Origin: Promethearchaeota archaeon
GTDB taxonomy: Archaea; Asgardarchaeota; Lokiarchaeia; Sigyniarchaeales; SOKP01
Reading direction: 5' to 3'
DNA length: 64,000 bases
Assembly: GCA_016839705.1 (NCBI GenBank)
Contig: JAEOTR010000048.1
Location: 24,779 to 88,778, forward strand
The position numbers and the translations under genes were made by a program. The notes below the pieces were generated by a model that made no database searches, was not told where the DNA came from, and was given only the letters and a program-made list of their open reading frames with translations. The stretch's first letter is position 1. Every line of letters begins with the position of its first letter. Positions 8,660 to 18,341 of this stretch are shown piece after piece.

Positions 8660-9256
8660 ATGTTATTACAAGTAAAAAAGTTCTCAGAAAAACTGTTATT
8701 ACCATTAGCTCGTAAAATTAAAAGAATCCCTGCTAATTTTTTTACCTCATTAGGATTATTCTTTGCTTTATTAACTTTTTTTGCGTTCCTTTTTCACAAT
8801 TTAATTTTAATTACGATTTTTTTATTTATTACTGAATTTTTCGATCAACTTGATGGTGTTGTTGCTCGACTTCAAGGACCAACACAATTGGGAGCTTTTT
8901 TAGATTCAACATTGGATAGAATCGGAGATTTCTTTATTTTCGCAGGGATTATCCTTGGTGCTTATACTACAATTGAAATAGGCCTTTTAGTTTTGATTGG
9001 TGCTTTTTTAACATCCTATAGTAGAGCAAAGATCGAAGCTTTGGGAATTGACAATCTCTATGGGATTGGGTTGATTGAAAGAACAGACCGGGTACCTATC
9101 TTATTTTTGGGATCAATTTTTCAATTTTGGTTTCCATCAGCAATTTGGTGGACGATGATAGTTTTGGCTGTAGGAACCATTTTAACCGCAATTCAGAGAA
9201 TAGTATTTGCATTTAGAAAATTTTCTAATGTTAGGCAAATAGAAGAATCAGACTAA
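8660..9256 (+). CDS. CDP-alcohol phosphatidyltransferase (archaetidylinositol-phosphate synthase type)
   Basis: A 198-residue integral membrane enzyme. The family signature D-G-x2-A-R-x8-G-x3-D-x3-D is present exactly: LDGVVARLQGPTQLGAFLDS followed by TLD, residues about 63-87. Hydrophobic spans surround it. In archaea this subfamily joins CDP-archaeol to inositol phosphate or another polar alcohol to make phospholipid head groups; the exact acceptor cannot be read from the sequence. The length and the N-terminal position of the motif match archaeal AIP synthase-like proteins. The start is the ATG at 8660. Confidence 0.88.
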   Translation: MLLQVKKFSEKLLLPLARKIKRIPANFFTSLGLFFALLTFFAFLFHNLILITIFLFITEFFDQLDGVVARLQGPTQLGAFLDSTLDRIGDFFIFAGIILGAYTTIEIGLLVLIGAFLTSYSRAKIEALGIDNLYGIGLIERTDRVPILFLGSIFQFWFPSAIWWTMIVLAVGTILTAIQRIVFAFRKFSNVRQIEESD

Positions 9257-9426
9257 TAGCGGGATCAAAATAGAAATTAGGAGAACAAATTTTTCCTAAA
9301 TCAAAATTTAATTTTTCAAATTCTTATCAGTAATTACTTGGTTAATAATTAATGTTAAAATTATTTGTAAACCTTATTAGTAAATATAATTAATTAAAAT
9401 TGATATATTTTCGGGGTAATGAAATT

Positions 9427-10743
9427 ATGGTAAATTGTTTAATAGTTGGTCATGGTGCGAGGGAACATGTTATTGGTGAGACTCTTGTTAGAGGAGGCGC
9501 TAATTTATTTGCTTTTATGAGTTTCAAAAATGCAGGATTAGAGGATTTGAGCAAAAATATTAAAATTCACTCAGAGACAGACTTTCAAGAAATCCTTAAC
9601 TTTTCAAGAAAAAATAAGATAGATTTTGCTGTTATTGGACCAGAAGCGCCATTAGTCGTAGGTATTGTAGATGCTTTAGAAAAGGGCGGTATTCCTTGTG
9701 TAGGACCTAAAATTGAAGCAGCACAATTAGAAGGCTCAAAGGTATTCATGAGAAGTCTCCTTGAAAAATACAAAATCCCCTCAAACTTGAAAAATAAAAT
9801 GTTTGATTCTATGGAGGGTGTTGAAAGCTATTTGAAGGATGTGGGTCAAGAAAATATTGTTGTCAAACCAGAAGGCTTAACTGGGGGAAAAGGAGTTAAA
9901 GTTTTCGGAGATCACCTTTTTTCAAAAGAGGATATCCTAGAGTATTGCAAAGAGTTATTAGATAACAAAAATAGATTTCTCTTAGAGGAAAGATGTGAGG
10001 GAGAAGAATTTACGCTCCAAGCATTTGTTGATGGAAAAGATGTAATTGGGTCACCCTTAGTTCAAGACCATAAAAGAGCATATGAAGATGATAAAGGTCC
10101 AAATACAGGCGGAATGGGTTCATACAGTATAGAAGATCACCTTATGCCCTTTATAACGCAAAATGATGTGAATGAGGCTCTTGCAGATATGAAAAAATCA
10201 GTAGCTGCAGTAAAAGCTGAAACGGGGACTGAGTATAAAGGATTTTTATATGGACAATTCATGAAAACTGCGGATGGCTTAAAATTGATAGAATTCAATT
10301 CTCGTTGGGGCGATCCCGAGGCTATGAATGTGTTACCTCTCCTTAAGGGTAATTTTGTTGAAATTTGTTGGGCAATTATTAATGGAAATTTATCTAAGAA
10401 TTTTGAATTTGAAAAAAAAGCAACGGTATGTAAATATCTCGCTCCCGAAGGATATCCTGTGAATCCAAAAAGAGACGAACTAATTACTATTGACAAAAAG
10501 AAATTAGAAAAGATTGGTGCAAATCACTATTACGCCTCAGTTTATCGAGAAGGAAATAACATATATACTACATCTTCAAGAGCAATAGGGATATTAGGGA
10601 TTGCTAATTCTCTTGAAGAGGCTGAAAAAATTGCCGAAAAGGGAGTGGGTTGCGTTGAAGGTAAATTATTTCATAGAAAAGATGTTGGAACACGAGAGAT
10701 TCTACAGAAACGAATAGATCATATGAAAACTCTTCTTAAGTGA
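9427..10743 (+). CDS. purD: Phosphoribosylamine-glycine ligase
   Basis: 438 residues from the chosen start. The enzyme joins glycine to 5-phosphoribosylamine with ATP, the second step of purine synthesis. It is an ATP-grasp protein: N-terminal VNCLIVGHGAREHVI (the family's GxGGREHA motif), VVKPEGLTGGKGVKVF for nucleotide binding, the PNTGGMGSYS signature at 10099-10128, and EFNSRWGDPEA for metal binding. An in-frame TTG at 9400 would add nine residues (MIYFRGNEI), but family members begin at the MVNCLIVG position, so the ATG at 9427 is preferred. It stands alone, without other purine genes beside it. Confidence 0.95.
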   Translation: MVNCLIVGHGAREHVIGETLVRGGANLFAFMSFKNAGLEDLSKNIKIHSETDFQEILNFSRKNKIDFAVIGPEAPLVVGIVDALEKGGIPCVGPKIEAAQLEGSKVFMRSLLEKYKIPSNLKNKMFDSMEGVESYLKDVGQENIVVKPEGLTGGKGVKVFGDHLFSKEDILEYCKELLDNKNRFLLEERCEGEEFTLQAFVDGKDVIGSPLVQDHKRAYEDDKGPNTGGMGSYSIEDHLMPFITQNDVNEALADMKKSVAAVKAETGTEYKGFLYGQFMKTADGLKLIEFNSRWGDPEAMNVLPLLKGNFVEICWAIINGNLSKNFEFEKKATVCKYLAPEGYPVNPKRDELITIDKKKLEKIGANHYYASVYREGNNIYTTSSRAIGILGIANSLEEAEKIAEKGVGCVEGKLFHRKDVGTREILQKRIDHMKTLLK

Positions 10744-10844
10744 GATATAGAACGTATTAGATTTACTTTTCTTTCACAATTACTAATTTTATATTTTATA
10801 ATAATCAAATTATAATAATGTTGAAATTAAGCTTTACATGAACA

Positions 10845-11330
10845 ATGACTTGGCATGAACAGAATTTTAAATATAATGCTTTAGTAAAAAAACTTTTCCA
10901 CGATGAAAATTGGCAGCAACGGGCTGAAGCTGCAAGAGAATTAGGAATCATGCAAGAGGGAAGAGTTGTTAATTTACTCTGTCGTGCTTTGAGATCTGAA
11001 AAGGATTATCTAGTTGTCAACAAAATTATTGAAGCCCTTGGAAAAATTGGAGATGGTCGAGCAACTTTAAGGATTGTAGAAAAGCTGATTGAAGAATTGG
11101 ATAAGCCTGAAACAGATAAATTCAGAGTTATTTCCATTTTAGAAGCTTTGAAAGAAATTAAAGATAAACGAGCTTTAGTATATATAGGATTGTTTCTAGA
11201 ATCGTCCGACGAAACTTTGAAGAATCTTGCAGAAGATATTTTTGATGCCATAGAGCCAGATTGGCGGAACATTGTAAAGAAAGAAAGAAAAGAGAAATCC
11301 ATCCAAGAAATTTTCAGAACTAAAATCTAA
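10845..11330 (+). CDS. Small HEAT-repeat protein (PBS-lyase type repeats)
   Basis: 161 residues with at least three HEAT-like repeats of the phycocyanobilin-lyase type: WQQRAEAARELGIMQEGRVV, then YLVVNKIIEALGKIGDGRAT, then VISILEALKEIKDKRALVYI. Such proteins are usually protein-binding scaffolds and the fold gives no specific function. Cytoplasmic. It lies about 100 bp downstream of purD in the same direction; whether they share a transcript is not clear, because an AT-rich promoter-like stretch separates them. The start is the ATG at 10845. Confidence 0.8.
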   Translation: MTWHEQNFKYNALVKKLFHDENWQQRAEAARELGIMQEGRVVNLLCRALRSEKDYLVVNKIIEALGKIGDGRATLRIVEKLIEELDKPETDKFRVISILEALKEIKDKRALVYIGLFLESSDETLKNLAEDIFDAIEPDWRNIVKKERKEKSIQEIFRTKI

Positions 11331-11440
11331 ATTAATTTAGATAAGTTAGTCAGTGACTCTGTTTAACAAGCTCTTAATAACATTGTTATAATAGATTTTT
11401 AATTTAATTATTGTTAAAGATTTCAATTCAAATCTAATTA

Positions 11441-12562
11441 TTGGTGAATTTAGTGTCAAGGAAGTTGGTATGTTGTTGGGATTTAGAAGGGCCAATAAGT
11501 ATAATAGATTTTGCTGCGGAGATTGGGAAGCTATTGAGCAATAGGTCCAAATTAAATCTACAAAAATACAACATGGGTGAATTTTTTCAAATGATATCCA
11601 ACTATGACGATTATCTTATTGAGGTTCCTGGCGTCAAAGAGCAATTGAATATTCCAGAATATCAACCCGGAGATACTCTTAGATTAATGGCACCATTGTA
11701 TGCAACTACCTATACCGATAAAGAATTAATTGATTTAGCTAAAAATAATCGTGGGTTATTGCCAGGATGCAAGGAATTAATGAGGAGATTACATGATGAA
11801 TGGGATATTTTTGTTATATCAACGAGTTACACACATTTTGCTAATATTGTCACAGCCGCATTAGGGATCTTTAAAGACCATGTTTATTGTACTGAATTAA
11901 ATATTCAAGAAATGAAAATGGGACTTTCTAATATTGAAAAAGATGTAGAAATTCTTCTAAAACAAATATTTCAAAAATATCTGAAAAATAATAAAGAATT
12001 GAGTATTGTGATTGAAGATCTAAATAACTTTTTCTGGAAAGAAGAACAATCAGATTATATAAAAGTTATGAACCAGGTGAAGGTTAGAGGTGGAAGAAGG
12101 AAAGAAATTGCGGTAGAGGATATATCAGAAAGAACAGGAGTATCGATTTCACAAATGATTGCTATAGGTGATTCAATCACGGATATAGATATGCTTCAAA
12201 GATTAAGTAATGAAAAAGGAATTGCCATTTCATTCAACGGAAATAGATTTAGCTTAAAAAGAGCAAATCTTGCAGCAACCACTCCTAATAGTCTAGGTAT
12301 ATTACCAATATTTCAATCACACTACGACATCACCAATTTTTTAGAGGAATGGGAATCAAATTTTGAAAGTTTTCGAAATAATCCAAAGAACATACCTAAA
12401 GGTCTGATTTCACGGGAAAGCAAAGAATTTTGCGTTAAATATAATTTTCTACCTGAATTTGATAATCTAACCAATAAAGATGAAAAACAATTAGCTGAAA
12501 TTATTTCAAAGCAAGAGACGATGAGAAAAAAAGTACGAGGATGGGCAGGGACTTTCGGATAA
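11441..12562 (+). CDS. HAD-superfamily hydrolase (archaeal COG4030/EhaR-like)
   Basis: 373 residues. HAD motif I is CCWDLEGPISI (DxEG), motif II lies in FVISTSYTHFANIV, and motif IV is IAIGDSITDIDML, where Asp residues bind Mg2+. A long insertion between motifs II and IV carries the cap. The arrangement resembles the archaeal HAD group called EhaR in methanogens, whose substrate is unknown; no energy-converting hydrogenase genes are nearby. Three start codons are possible: TTG 11441, GTG 11444 and GTG 11453. The last begins right before SRKLVCCWDLEG and may be the true start. Confidence 0.8.
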   Translation: MVNLVSRKLVCCWDLEGPISIIDFAAEIGKLLSNRSKLNLQKYNMGEFFQMISNYDDYLIEVPGVKEQLNIPEYQPGDTLRLMAPLYATTYTDKELIDLAKNNRGLLPGCKELMRRLHDEWDIFVISTSYTHFANIVTAALGIFKDHVYCTELNIQEMKMGLSNIEKDVEILLKQIFQKYLKNNKELSIVIEDLNNFFWKEEQSDYIKVMNQVKVRGGRRKEIAVEDISERTGVSISQMIAIGDSITDIDMLQRLSNEKGIAISFNGNRFSLKRANLAATTPNSLGILPIFQSHYDITNFLEEWESNFESFRNNPKNIPKGLISRESKEFCVKYNFLPEFDNLTNKDEKQLAEIISKQETMRKKVRGWAGTFG

Positions 12563-12693
12563 ATTGATTGAGTTGATCAATTAAGGAAAAAATTCTAAAA
12601 TTATTCATTTATAGGAACAAATATATTTTTTATTCCTCTAATTTTACATAAAGATAGAATTATTTTACACCCTTTTATGAGGTAATCTTCAAA

Positions 12694-15486
12694 ATGGCAA
12701 GTATTGTTAAGAATATCAATAAAATAAATCAACTTATTTCCGAAAATATCGAAGATATGATTTTCATATGTAATGAAAATATTGAATGTGAATACCACAA
12801 TAATAAAGAATTGCAATATAGAAAGCATTTAATTGATTTTCTACATCCCAGTGACTCGAAACTAGTAGGTAACTTTATAAGAAATGTCTTTAAAATTGGA
12901 TATGACAGAGAAGAATTTAGGATAGCAGGTGATAATAACCTTTTCAAATGGTATGATATTAAGGGGAAAAGATTTGTTGACGATCAAAACAATAAAAAAG
13001 TTATTCTGATTTGTAGAGAAATCAGCAAGTTAAAAAAACTAGAAAAAGATATTAAAGATAGTCAAATCAGATACGCTCAATTAGCAGATACTTTACCTGA
13101 AATTAATTATTGGAAACTTCTTCAATCTAAGGATAGTTTTACTGCTGTTCAAAAAGCTAGGGAAATGTTAGAAGTAATAATTAACAATATTCCTCAATTA
13201 ATTTATTGGAAAGACATAAAGTTGAAATATTTAGGGTGTAATGCCAATTTTGCAGGAATAAATGGCTTGATTAATTCTTCTTCAATAATAGGTCGATCTG
13301 ACGATGATTTAAAATGGGAAATAGACAAGATCGCTTATATCCAAGAATGTGAACACAATGTAATAAAGAATAATGAGCCGGAATATAATGTCATTGAGCT
13401 TTTAAAAACAGTTGATGGAAAACAAGCTTGGTATGAGATAAACAGAGTACCTCTACATAATATGAGTGGAAAGGTAGTAGGAATTCTTGTCACTTATGAG
13501 GATATCACAATTAGGAAGTTTTCTGAGCAAAAATTAAAAGAATCTGAAGAAAAATATAGAACTATATTCAACTCAAGTCCCGACTACATCTTCATAACCG
13601 ATGTTGAGGGAAATATATTAGACATGAACTTAGCATTATTAGATAGAATTGGGATGACATTAGAGGAGGTTCATGGAACGAATTTTGCGCAATTTTATGC
13701 TGGTGACAATCTTGACGAATTATTATTGGCCCGGGATGAAATTGGAGCAGGAAAAGAAATTAAGGGATCTGAAGTTAAAGCCAGAGCCAAAACAGGAGAG
13801 ATTTTTGAATATGAAGTAAATTCCGTACCAATTAAGGAAAATGGAAGAGTAGTAAAAGTTATTAATTTAGCCAGAGACGTTACCGATAAAAAAATTGCTG
13901 AAAAAAAATTGCAGAAATCGCAAGAAGATTTACGAGTTTTGAATAAGGAATTAGAACAAAAAATTAAAGAAAGAACTAAAGATTTAATAGAATCTGAAAG
14001 ACAATATCGCACAACCATTGATTTCTTGGGAGATCCTTTACATGTTGTAGACAGAGATCTAAGAATAATTTTGGTAAATCAACCATTCAAGAGATGGCTA
14101 AATGAACTAAATATTGAAGCCGAAATACTTAGAAAGAAAATTCCTGAGATTTTTCCATTTTTACCCCCTAAAATATATGATGAATACGCGAAAGTATTTG
14201 ATACTGGTAGTCCTCTTATTACAATGGAATCTACTTCGGTACAAGAACGTAATTTGATCACAGAAACTCGAAAAATTCCGATTTTTAGTGAAGGAAGGGT
14301 TGAACAGGTAATTACAATAATTAGAGATGTCACTGAGAGTAGGGAAATGGAACATCAATTAAAAGAATCTGAGGAAAAGTATAGAAACATGGTAAATTAC
14401 TTAGATCTAGGATTTTATAAAGGGGAATACAGAGGTAAGCTTCTAATGCATAATCAAGCATTTAATGAAATGTTAGGACTTAGACCAAATGAGAGTATCG
14501 TTGGTTTAGAATCATCTCAATTTTTTGTTAATCCAGAAGTGCAAAATAAATATTATTCAGAATTAGATGAAAAAGGAATTGTGAAACACTTCATTGCCCA
14601 AATTAAGAACTTTAATGAGGAAATTATCGTTGTAGATTTGAATGCTCATGTAATATATGATTCAGATGGAAAACCTATGGAAATTGAGGGTACATTTGCA
14701 GATATTACTGAAAAATTCAAATTGCAGCAAGATCTATTGGAATCTGAGAAAAAATTAAGAGAAAAAAATATTGAATTAATGAAGTTGGATGAAATTAAAA
14801 ATGATTTTATAACAATGGCTGCACATGAATTAAAAACACCATTAATCTCAATCTCAGGATATACTGATTATATATTAATAAAACATCGGAGTTATTTAAC
14901 CCCTGAAATTACAGAAGATTTGAAGACTGTTCAAAGAAATGTCACTAGACTTGAGGTTTTAATGGACCAGTTATTAGAGGTCATGAAGATTGATGAAAAT
15001 AAATTAAAACTCCAGAAACAAAAAGTTAACATCACAAAGATAATTAATGATTGTCTAGATGAATTAAGCTATTTGATTAATGAAAAAAATCTTGAGGTAA
15101 TATTAAATATCAATCATGAAATAATACTAAGCGTTGACCCAACTCGAATTTTCACTGTTTTTACAAATTTAATCTCTAACGCTATTAAATTTACACCAGA
15201 TTATGGATGGATTGAAATTTCGAGTAAAAAAGCTGATAAGGAGTATGTCTTTGAAGTAAAAGATAATGGAATAGGATTGGCTGAAGATGAAATATCTCGA
15301 TTATTTATAAAATTCGAAAGGATTAAACAACCAAATCTTAATGAAAGCGTTACTATAAATGATAGCGGAACGGGTTTAGGTTTATATATCACTAAAGGAA
15401 TTGTTAATTTACATAAGGGGGAGATTCGAGCAAGTTCTGATGGATTAGATAAAGGAGCTACATTTACCTTTACTTTGCCAATTTAA
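12694..15486 (+). CDS. Multi-PAS sensor histidine kinase
   Basis: 930 residues, cytoplasmic, with no membrane segments. About five PAS domains fill residues 1-690, separated by short coiled coils (KLKESEEKYRTIF, QLKESEEKYRNMV). Residues about 700-770 are a HisKA domain with phospho-acceptor H711 in MAAHELKTPLISISG. The HATPase follows: N-box NLISNAIKFTP, G1 DNGIGL, G2 SGTGLGLYI, ending TFTFTLPI. There is no receiver domain and no response regulator next to it, so it is an orphan kinase, as is common for archaeal PAS kinases. Signals are probably small ligands or redox sensed inside the cell. GAGGT about 10 nt upstream supports the ATG. Confidence 0.93.
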   Translation: MASIVKNINKINQLISENIEDMIFICNENIECEYHNNKELQYRKHLIDFLHPSDSKLVGNFIRNVFKIGYDREEFRIAGDNNLFKWYDIKGKRFVDDQNNKKVILICREISKLKKLEKDIKDSQIRYAQLADTLPEINYWKLLQSKDSFTAVQKAREMLEVIINNIPQLIYWKDIKLKYLGCNANFAGINGLINSSSIIGRSDDDLKWEIDKIAYIQECEHNVIKNNEPEYNVIELLKTVDGKQAWYEINRVPLHNMSGKVVGILVTYEDITIRKFSEQKLKESEEKYRTIFNSSPDYIFITDVEGNILDMNLALLDRIGMTLEEVHGTNFAQFYAGDNLDELLLARDEIGAGKEIKGSEVKARAKTGEIFEYEVNSVPIKENGRVVKVINLARDVTDKKIAEKKLQKSQEDLRVLNKELEQKIKERTKDLIESERQYRTTIDFLGDPLHVVDRDLRIILVNQPFKRWLNELNIEAEILRKKIPEIFPFLPPKIYDEYAKVFDTGSPLITMESTSVQERNLITETRKIPIFSEGRVEQVITIIRDVTESREMEHQLKESEEKYRNMVNYLDLGFYKGEYRGKLLMHNQAFNEMLGLRPNESIVGLESSQFFVNPEVQNKYYSELDEKGIVKHFIAQIKNFNEEIIVVDLNAHVIYDSDGKPMEIEGTFADITEKFKLQQDLLESEKKLREKNIELMKLDEIKNDFITMAAHELKTPLISISGYTDYILIKHRSYLTPEITEDLKTVQRNVTRLEVLMDQLLEVMKIDENKLKLQKQKVNITKIINDCLDELSYLINEKNLEVILNINHEIILSVDPTRIFTVFTNLISNAIKFTPDYGWIEISSKKADKEYVFEVKDNGIGLAEDEISRLFIKFERIKQPNLNESVTINDSGTGLGLYITKGIVNLHKGEIRASSDGLDKGATFTFTLPI

Positions 15487-15614
15487 AAATATTTCATTCG
15501 AGCGAATAATATACCAATATAGTAATTTGGATATTTTTTCTTTAATAACAAACAGAAATTTATTTATCTGTTATAATTTATTATTTGAATTTCGGAACAT
15601 ATCATACAGTCATT

Positions 15615-17765
15615 ATGTCAACATTAATAATAGCTGAGAAAAATAAAGCAGCAGAGGCTATAGCAAAAGCAATTGGGACAGTTAAAGTAATAAATAAAAC
15701 CAAATCGTTAAAGATCTACTCAATTCCATCAAAAAATATATATGTAGTTCCGTTACGTGGTCATCTTCTCGAATATAGAAATACGGATGCGTATAAAAGT
15801 TGGACAAAATCAAATCCTAGAGAAATTATCACTAATTCTAATGCAATTGAAAAAGTCCCTGTAAGTTATGCACCTCCCTATATTAGTGCTTTAAAAGAAT
15901 ATTCTAAAATTTCGGATCATTGCATTATTGGAACTGATGCTGACATTGAAGGATGTAACATTGGGTTTTTTGACGCTCTCCCTTATGTTAAGAACATAAA
16001 CCCAAATATAAAAATCTCACAAATGTGGCTTAGTTCACTCCAACCTAACGAAATTAACACTAAATTCAAAAATTTAATAACCCCAAAATACAGTTGGGGT
16101 GAATCAGGTGAGGCAAGAGCAATTATTGATGCGATTATTGGTTTTTCTGCTACTAGAGAAGTCACCAATACTCTTCGTCTTTTATTAAATAAATTTGGCG
16201 TTAAGTTTACTTCAATTGGTAGAGTTCAGACCAGTCTTCTCTATTTAATCTATTTGAAAGAAAAAGATACCGAGAACTTTGTCCCAGAACTCTATTTTTT
16301 AATAGATGCGGTTTTACATCATCAAAATGGGACATTTAAAGCACATCATTTATCAAATCCTTTTAAACATAATTTTGAATCCAAGGCACGACAAATTTTT
16401 CAAAAAATTCAAAAGGAAAAAATTGCTAAAGTTGTGGATATATCTAAAAAACCTAGAAAAAGAAAACCACCGAGTCCTTTAAATACGTCAAAAGCACTAA
16501 TCCTTCTGACTAAAAATTTAAAAATTCCCGCAAATTTTGCCTTGAAAACTATGAATGCGTTATACCTTAATAAAATAATATCCTACCCTCGGACAGATAG
16601 TGATGTCTACACACCAGAATTCAATCATACAGATATTTTAGATAAATTCACATCTCATTCTCAATTTGGCTCATATAGTATTAGTTTAATTAGAAATAAG
16701 AGAAAAACACCCACTAAGGGAAAAAAAGATGCAGGGGACCATCCACCAATTACTCCTCTTGAGAGTGTAGAAGAAAATAGTACAAAATTTGAAAATGAAT
16801 TACAGAAAAAAGTATATAATCTACTTGCACGACATTACTTAGCCTTATTTGGTGAAGACGCAACTGAGTCTACTCAAGTTTTAAATCTTCTTATTAAGGA
16901 TGAAGCTTTTAAAGCTCAGCGAGTTTCATTAATCATAAAAGGATTTTTAGAAATTGCTCCGTTTCTCACACCCAAATATGAAGAAGAAATACAAATTTCG
17001 AGAAATGAATTACCAATAGAAGAAATTACCTTCAACCAAAAAGAAACCACACCACCCCCAAGATTCAATGATACATCCTTACTAAAATTGATGGAAAAAA
17101 ATCATCTTGGAACAAAATCCACACGACCTCAAATAATTTACCTATTACAAAAGCGACAAGTGATAAAAAGAGTTAAATATCAATATTTAATAACAGATTT
17201 GGGTAAATTTATTATCGAAAGTTTGATTTCAATATGGTTACCCTTCCTTAAACCTGATTTTACAAAAATGATTGAAGAAAAGCTCGAAGATATTAAAGAA
17301 ATGAGAGAAAAAATGCACAACGTTGTGGATGAAATAAGAATAGAGTTTTTGAAACTATTCGACAAGTTTCTAGCCAAAAAACAAGAGTTAACTTCGAAAG
17401 CTAATAATTATAAAATGAACTTCACGATACCTCTGACATCAACCAATTGTCCATTTTGCCATACTAACCCTATGAAATTTATTAATTTAAAAGCTAAAAG
17501 ATTTCTAGTGTGCTCAGATGAAAGTTGTAAAAAATTTTTATCATTACCCAAGAAAGGAAAATTAGAATTATTAGATTCTGTTTGCTCGATTTGTAATTTC
17601 AATATTTTTAAAATATCCCTTCAGAAAAATCAAAAATTTTATACCTATTATCTGTGCCCTAAATGTTGGAATGATGGGTTTCAAGATAATCCTGAAAAAG
17701 GAAAAGGTTTCTGTTCTAACTGTAAAGACTTCAAAATTTCTAAAGATCAATGTATAAAAAAGTAA
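15615..17765 (+). CDS. topA: DNA topoisomerase I (type IA)
   Basis: 716 residues from the chosen ATG. A Toprim domain comes first (STLIIAEKNKAAEAIAKAIG, and IIGTDADIEG with the metal-binding DxDxE). The catalytic tyrosine is Y324 in KIISYPRTDSD. The gate domain continues to about 590. The C-terminus has two or three zinc-ribbon units (CPFC...CSDESC; CSIC...CPKCW; CSNC). It relaxes negative supercoils through a 5'-phosphotyrosine intermediate. There is no helicase domain, so it is not a reverse gyrase, which fits a mesophile. An upstream in-frame TTG at 15585 would add ten residues, but the Toprim strand begins right at the internal ATG. Confidence 0.94.
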   Translation: MSTLIIAEKNKAAEAIAKAIGTVKVINKTKSLKIYSIPSKNIYVVPLRGHLLEYRNTDAYKSWTKSNPREIITNSNAIEKVPVSYAPPYISALKEYSKISDHCIIGTDADIEGCNIGFFDALPYVKNINPNIKISQMWLSSLQPNEINTKFKNLITPKYSWGESGEARAIIDAIIGFSATREVTNTLRLLLNKFGVKFTSIGRVQTSLLYLIYLKEKDTENFVPELYFLIDAVLHHQNGTFKAHHLSNPFKHNFESKARQIFQKIQKEKIAKVVDISKKPRKRKPPSPLNTSKALILLTKNLKIPANFALKTMNALYLNKIISYPRTDSDVYTPEFNHTDILDKFTSHSQFGSYSISLIRNKRKTPTKGKKDAGDHPPITPLESVEENSTKFENELQKKVYNLLARHYLALFGEDATESTQVLNLLIKDEAFKAQRVSLIIKGFLEIAPFLTPKYEEEIQISRNELPIEEITFNQKETTPPPRFNDTSLLKLMEKNHLGTKSTRPQIIYLLQKRQVIKRVKYQYLITDLGKFIIESLISIWLPFLKPDFTKMIEEKLEDIKEMREKMHNVVDEIRIEFLKLFDKFLAKKQELTSKANNYKMNFTIPLTSTNCPFCHTNPMKFINLKAKRFLVCSDESCKKFLSLPKKGKLELLDSVCSICNFNIFKISLQKNQKFYTYYLCPKCWNDGFQDNPEKGKGFCSNCKDFKISKDQCIKK

Positions 17766-17811
17766 TAATTAGTATAGAATAACCTTTTGATTTCTTTACG
17801 ATTTCATTCTC

Positions 17812-18150
17812 CTAAAAGAATTTCTTAACATCAAACCGATAAGCTGCTCTTGTTAAGCCAACATAATTGTCCGTAATCTTGTAAAACAGTTTTTCATTAA
17901 CAAGTTTTTTCTGTAAATAGTTATTTTTAATCAAATGATTTAAAGAATTAATCATGGTTCCTAACGTAACCGCGCCAACAAATCCATGTTGTTTCTTGGT
18001 AACCCTAATTAATTCAAGTTCAGAATGCCATTGTCCATCAAGAAGAGCCCTTAAAATATCATTCTTAATAGGGGTTTTTATATCTTTAATTTTATTGAAC
18101 AAAACTGAATATATAGGATTATAATATCTTTCCTGCTCTTTTTCTTCCAT
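17812..18150 (-). CDS. Winged-helix DNA-binding protein
   Basis: 112 residues. Residues about 25-90 read as a winged helix: NDILRALLDGQWHSELELIR, then GTMINSLNHLIKNNYLQKKL followed by a wing and strand (EKLFYKITDN). Small archaeal wHTH proteins of this size are usually transcription regulators, often autoregulated. Its upstream region holds a 23-bp palindrome and two copies of a 17-bp repeat, good candidates for its own binding sites. It is downstream of and co-directional with the actin-related gene. No cofactor pocket is visible. The specific target is unknown. Confidence 0.72.
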   Translation of the reverse strand: MEEKEQERYYNPIYSVLFNKIKDIKTPIKNDILRALLDGQWHSELELIRVTKKQHGFVGAVTLGTMINSLNHLIKNNYLQKKLVNEKLFYKITDNYVGLTRAAYRFDVKKFF

Positions 18151-18218
18151 TCTTCAATATCACTTTGCAAAACGCTTCTAATGTGATTTTATACTTAACC
18201 TTATTATTTAACTAAATG

Positions 18219-18235
18219 TAATATCGCTGTAATAC
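18219..18235. repeat. 17-bp direct repeat, copy 1
   Basis: TAATATCGCTGTAATAC, identical to the copy at 18310-18326, 91 bp apart. Inside it, GTAATA recurs 11 bp apart (one helical turn), counting the preceding G. It lies about 70 bp upstream of the winged-helix gene start, next to a TATA-like GTATAAAAT on the reverse strand (about 18187-18196). A regulator binding site is inferred. Confidence 0.6.
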
Positions 18236-18278
18236 CTAATTTTTGTCTTAATATTGTAATAATGTTTTTTTATCTTGT

Positions 18279-18301
18279 ATGTTATGATTAACTCATAACA
18301 T
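18279..18301. promoter_or_regulatory. 23-bp palindrome, candidate operator
   Basis: ATGTTATGA-TTAAC-TCATAACAT: perfect 9-bp arms around a 5-bp centre, between the two 17-bp repeats and in the upstream region of the winged-helix gene. There is no following T-tract on either strand, which argues against a terminator. It would suit a dimeric DNA-binding protein. Confidence 0.55.
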
Positions 18302-18309
18302 TTTGTACA

Positions 18310-18326
18310 TAATATCGCTGTAATAC
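18310..18326. repeat. 17-bp direct repeat, copy 2
   Basis: Perfect second copy of TAATATCGCTGTAATAC. It ends 16 bp beyond the stop of the actin-related gene (whose last base is 18342), so it is also in the 3' flank of that gene. Confidence 0.6.
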
Positions 18327-18341
18327 TGATGAATGTGGTAT

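Noticed and set aside
11441-12562. HAD gene as part of an energy-converting hydrogenase cluster (EhaR)
   Set aside because: The similarity to EhaR-like HAD proteins is only at family level, and no hydrogenase subunit genes are within the window.
18279-18301. Palindrome as a transcription terminator of the actin-related gene
   Set aside because: No T-tract follows on the reverse strand and the centre is symmetrical, so an operator is the better reading.
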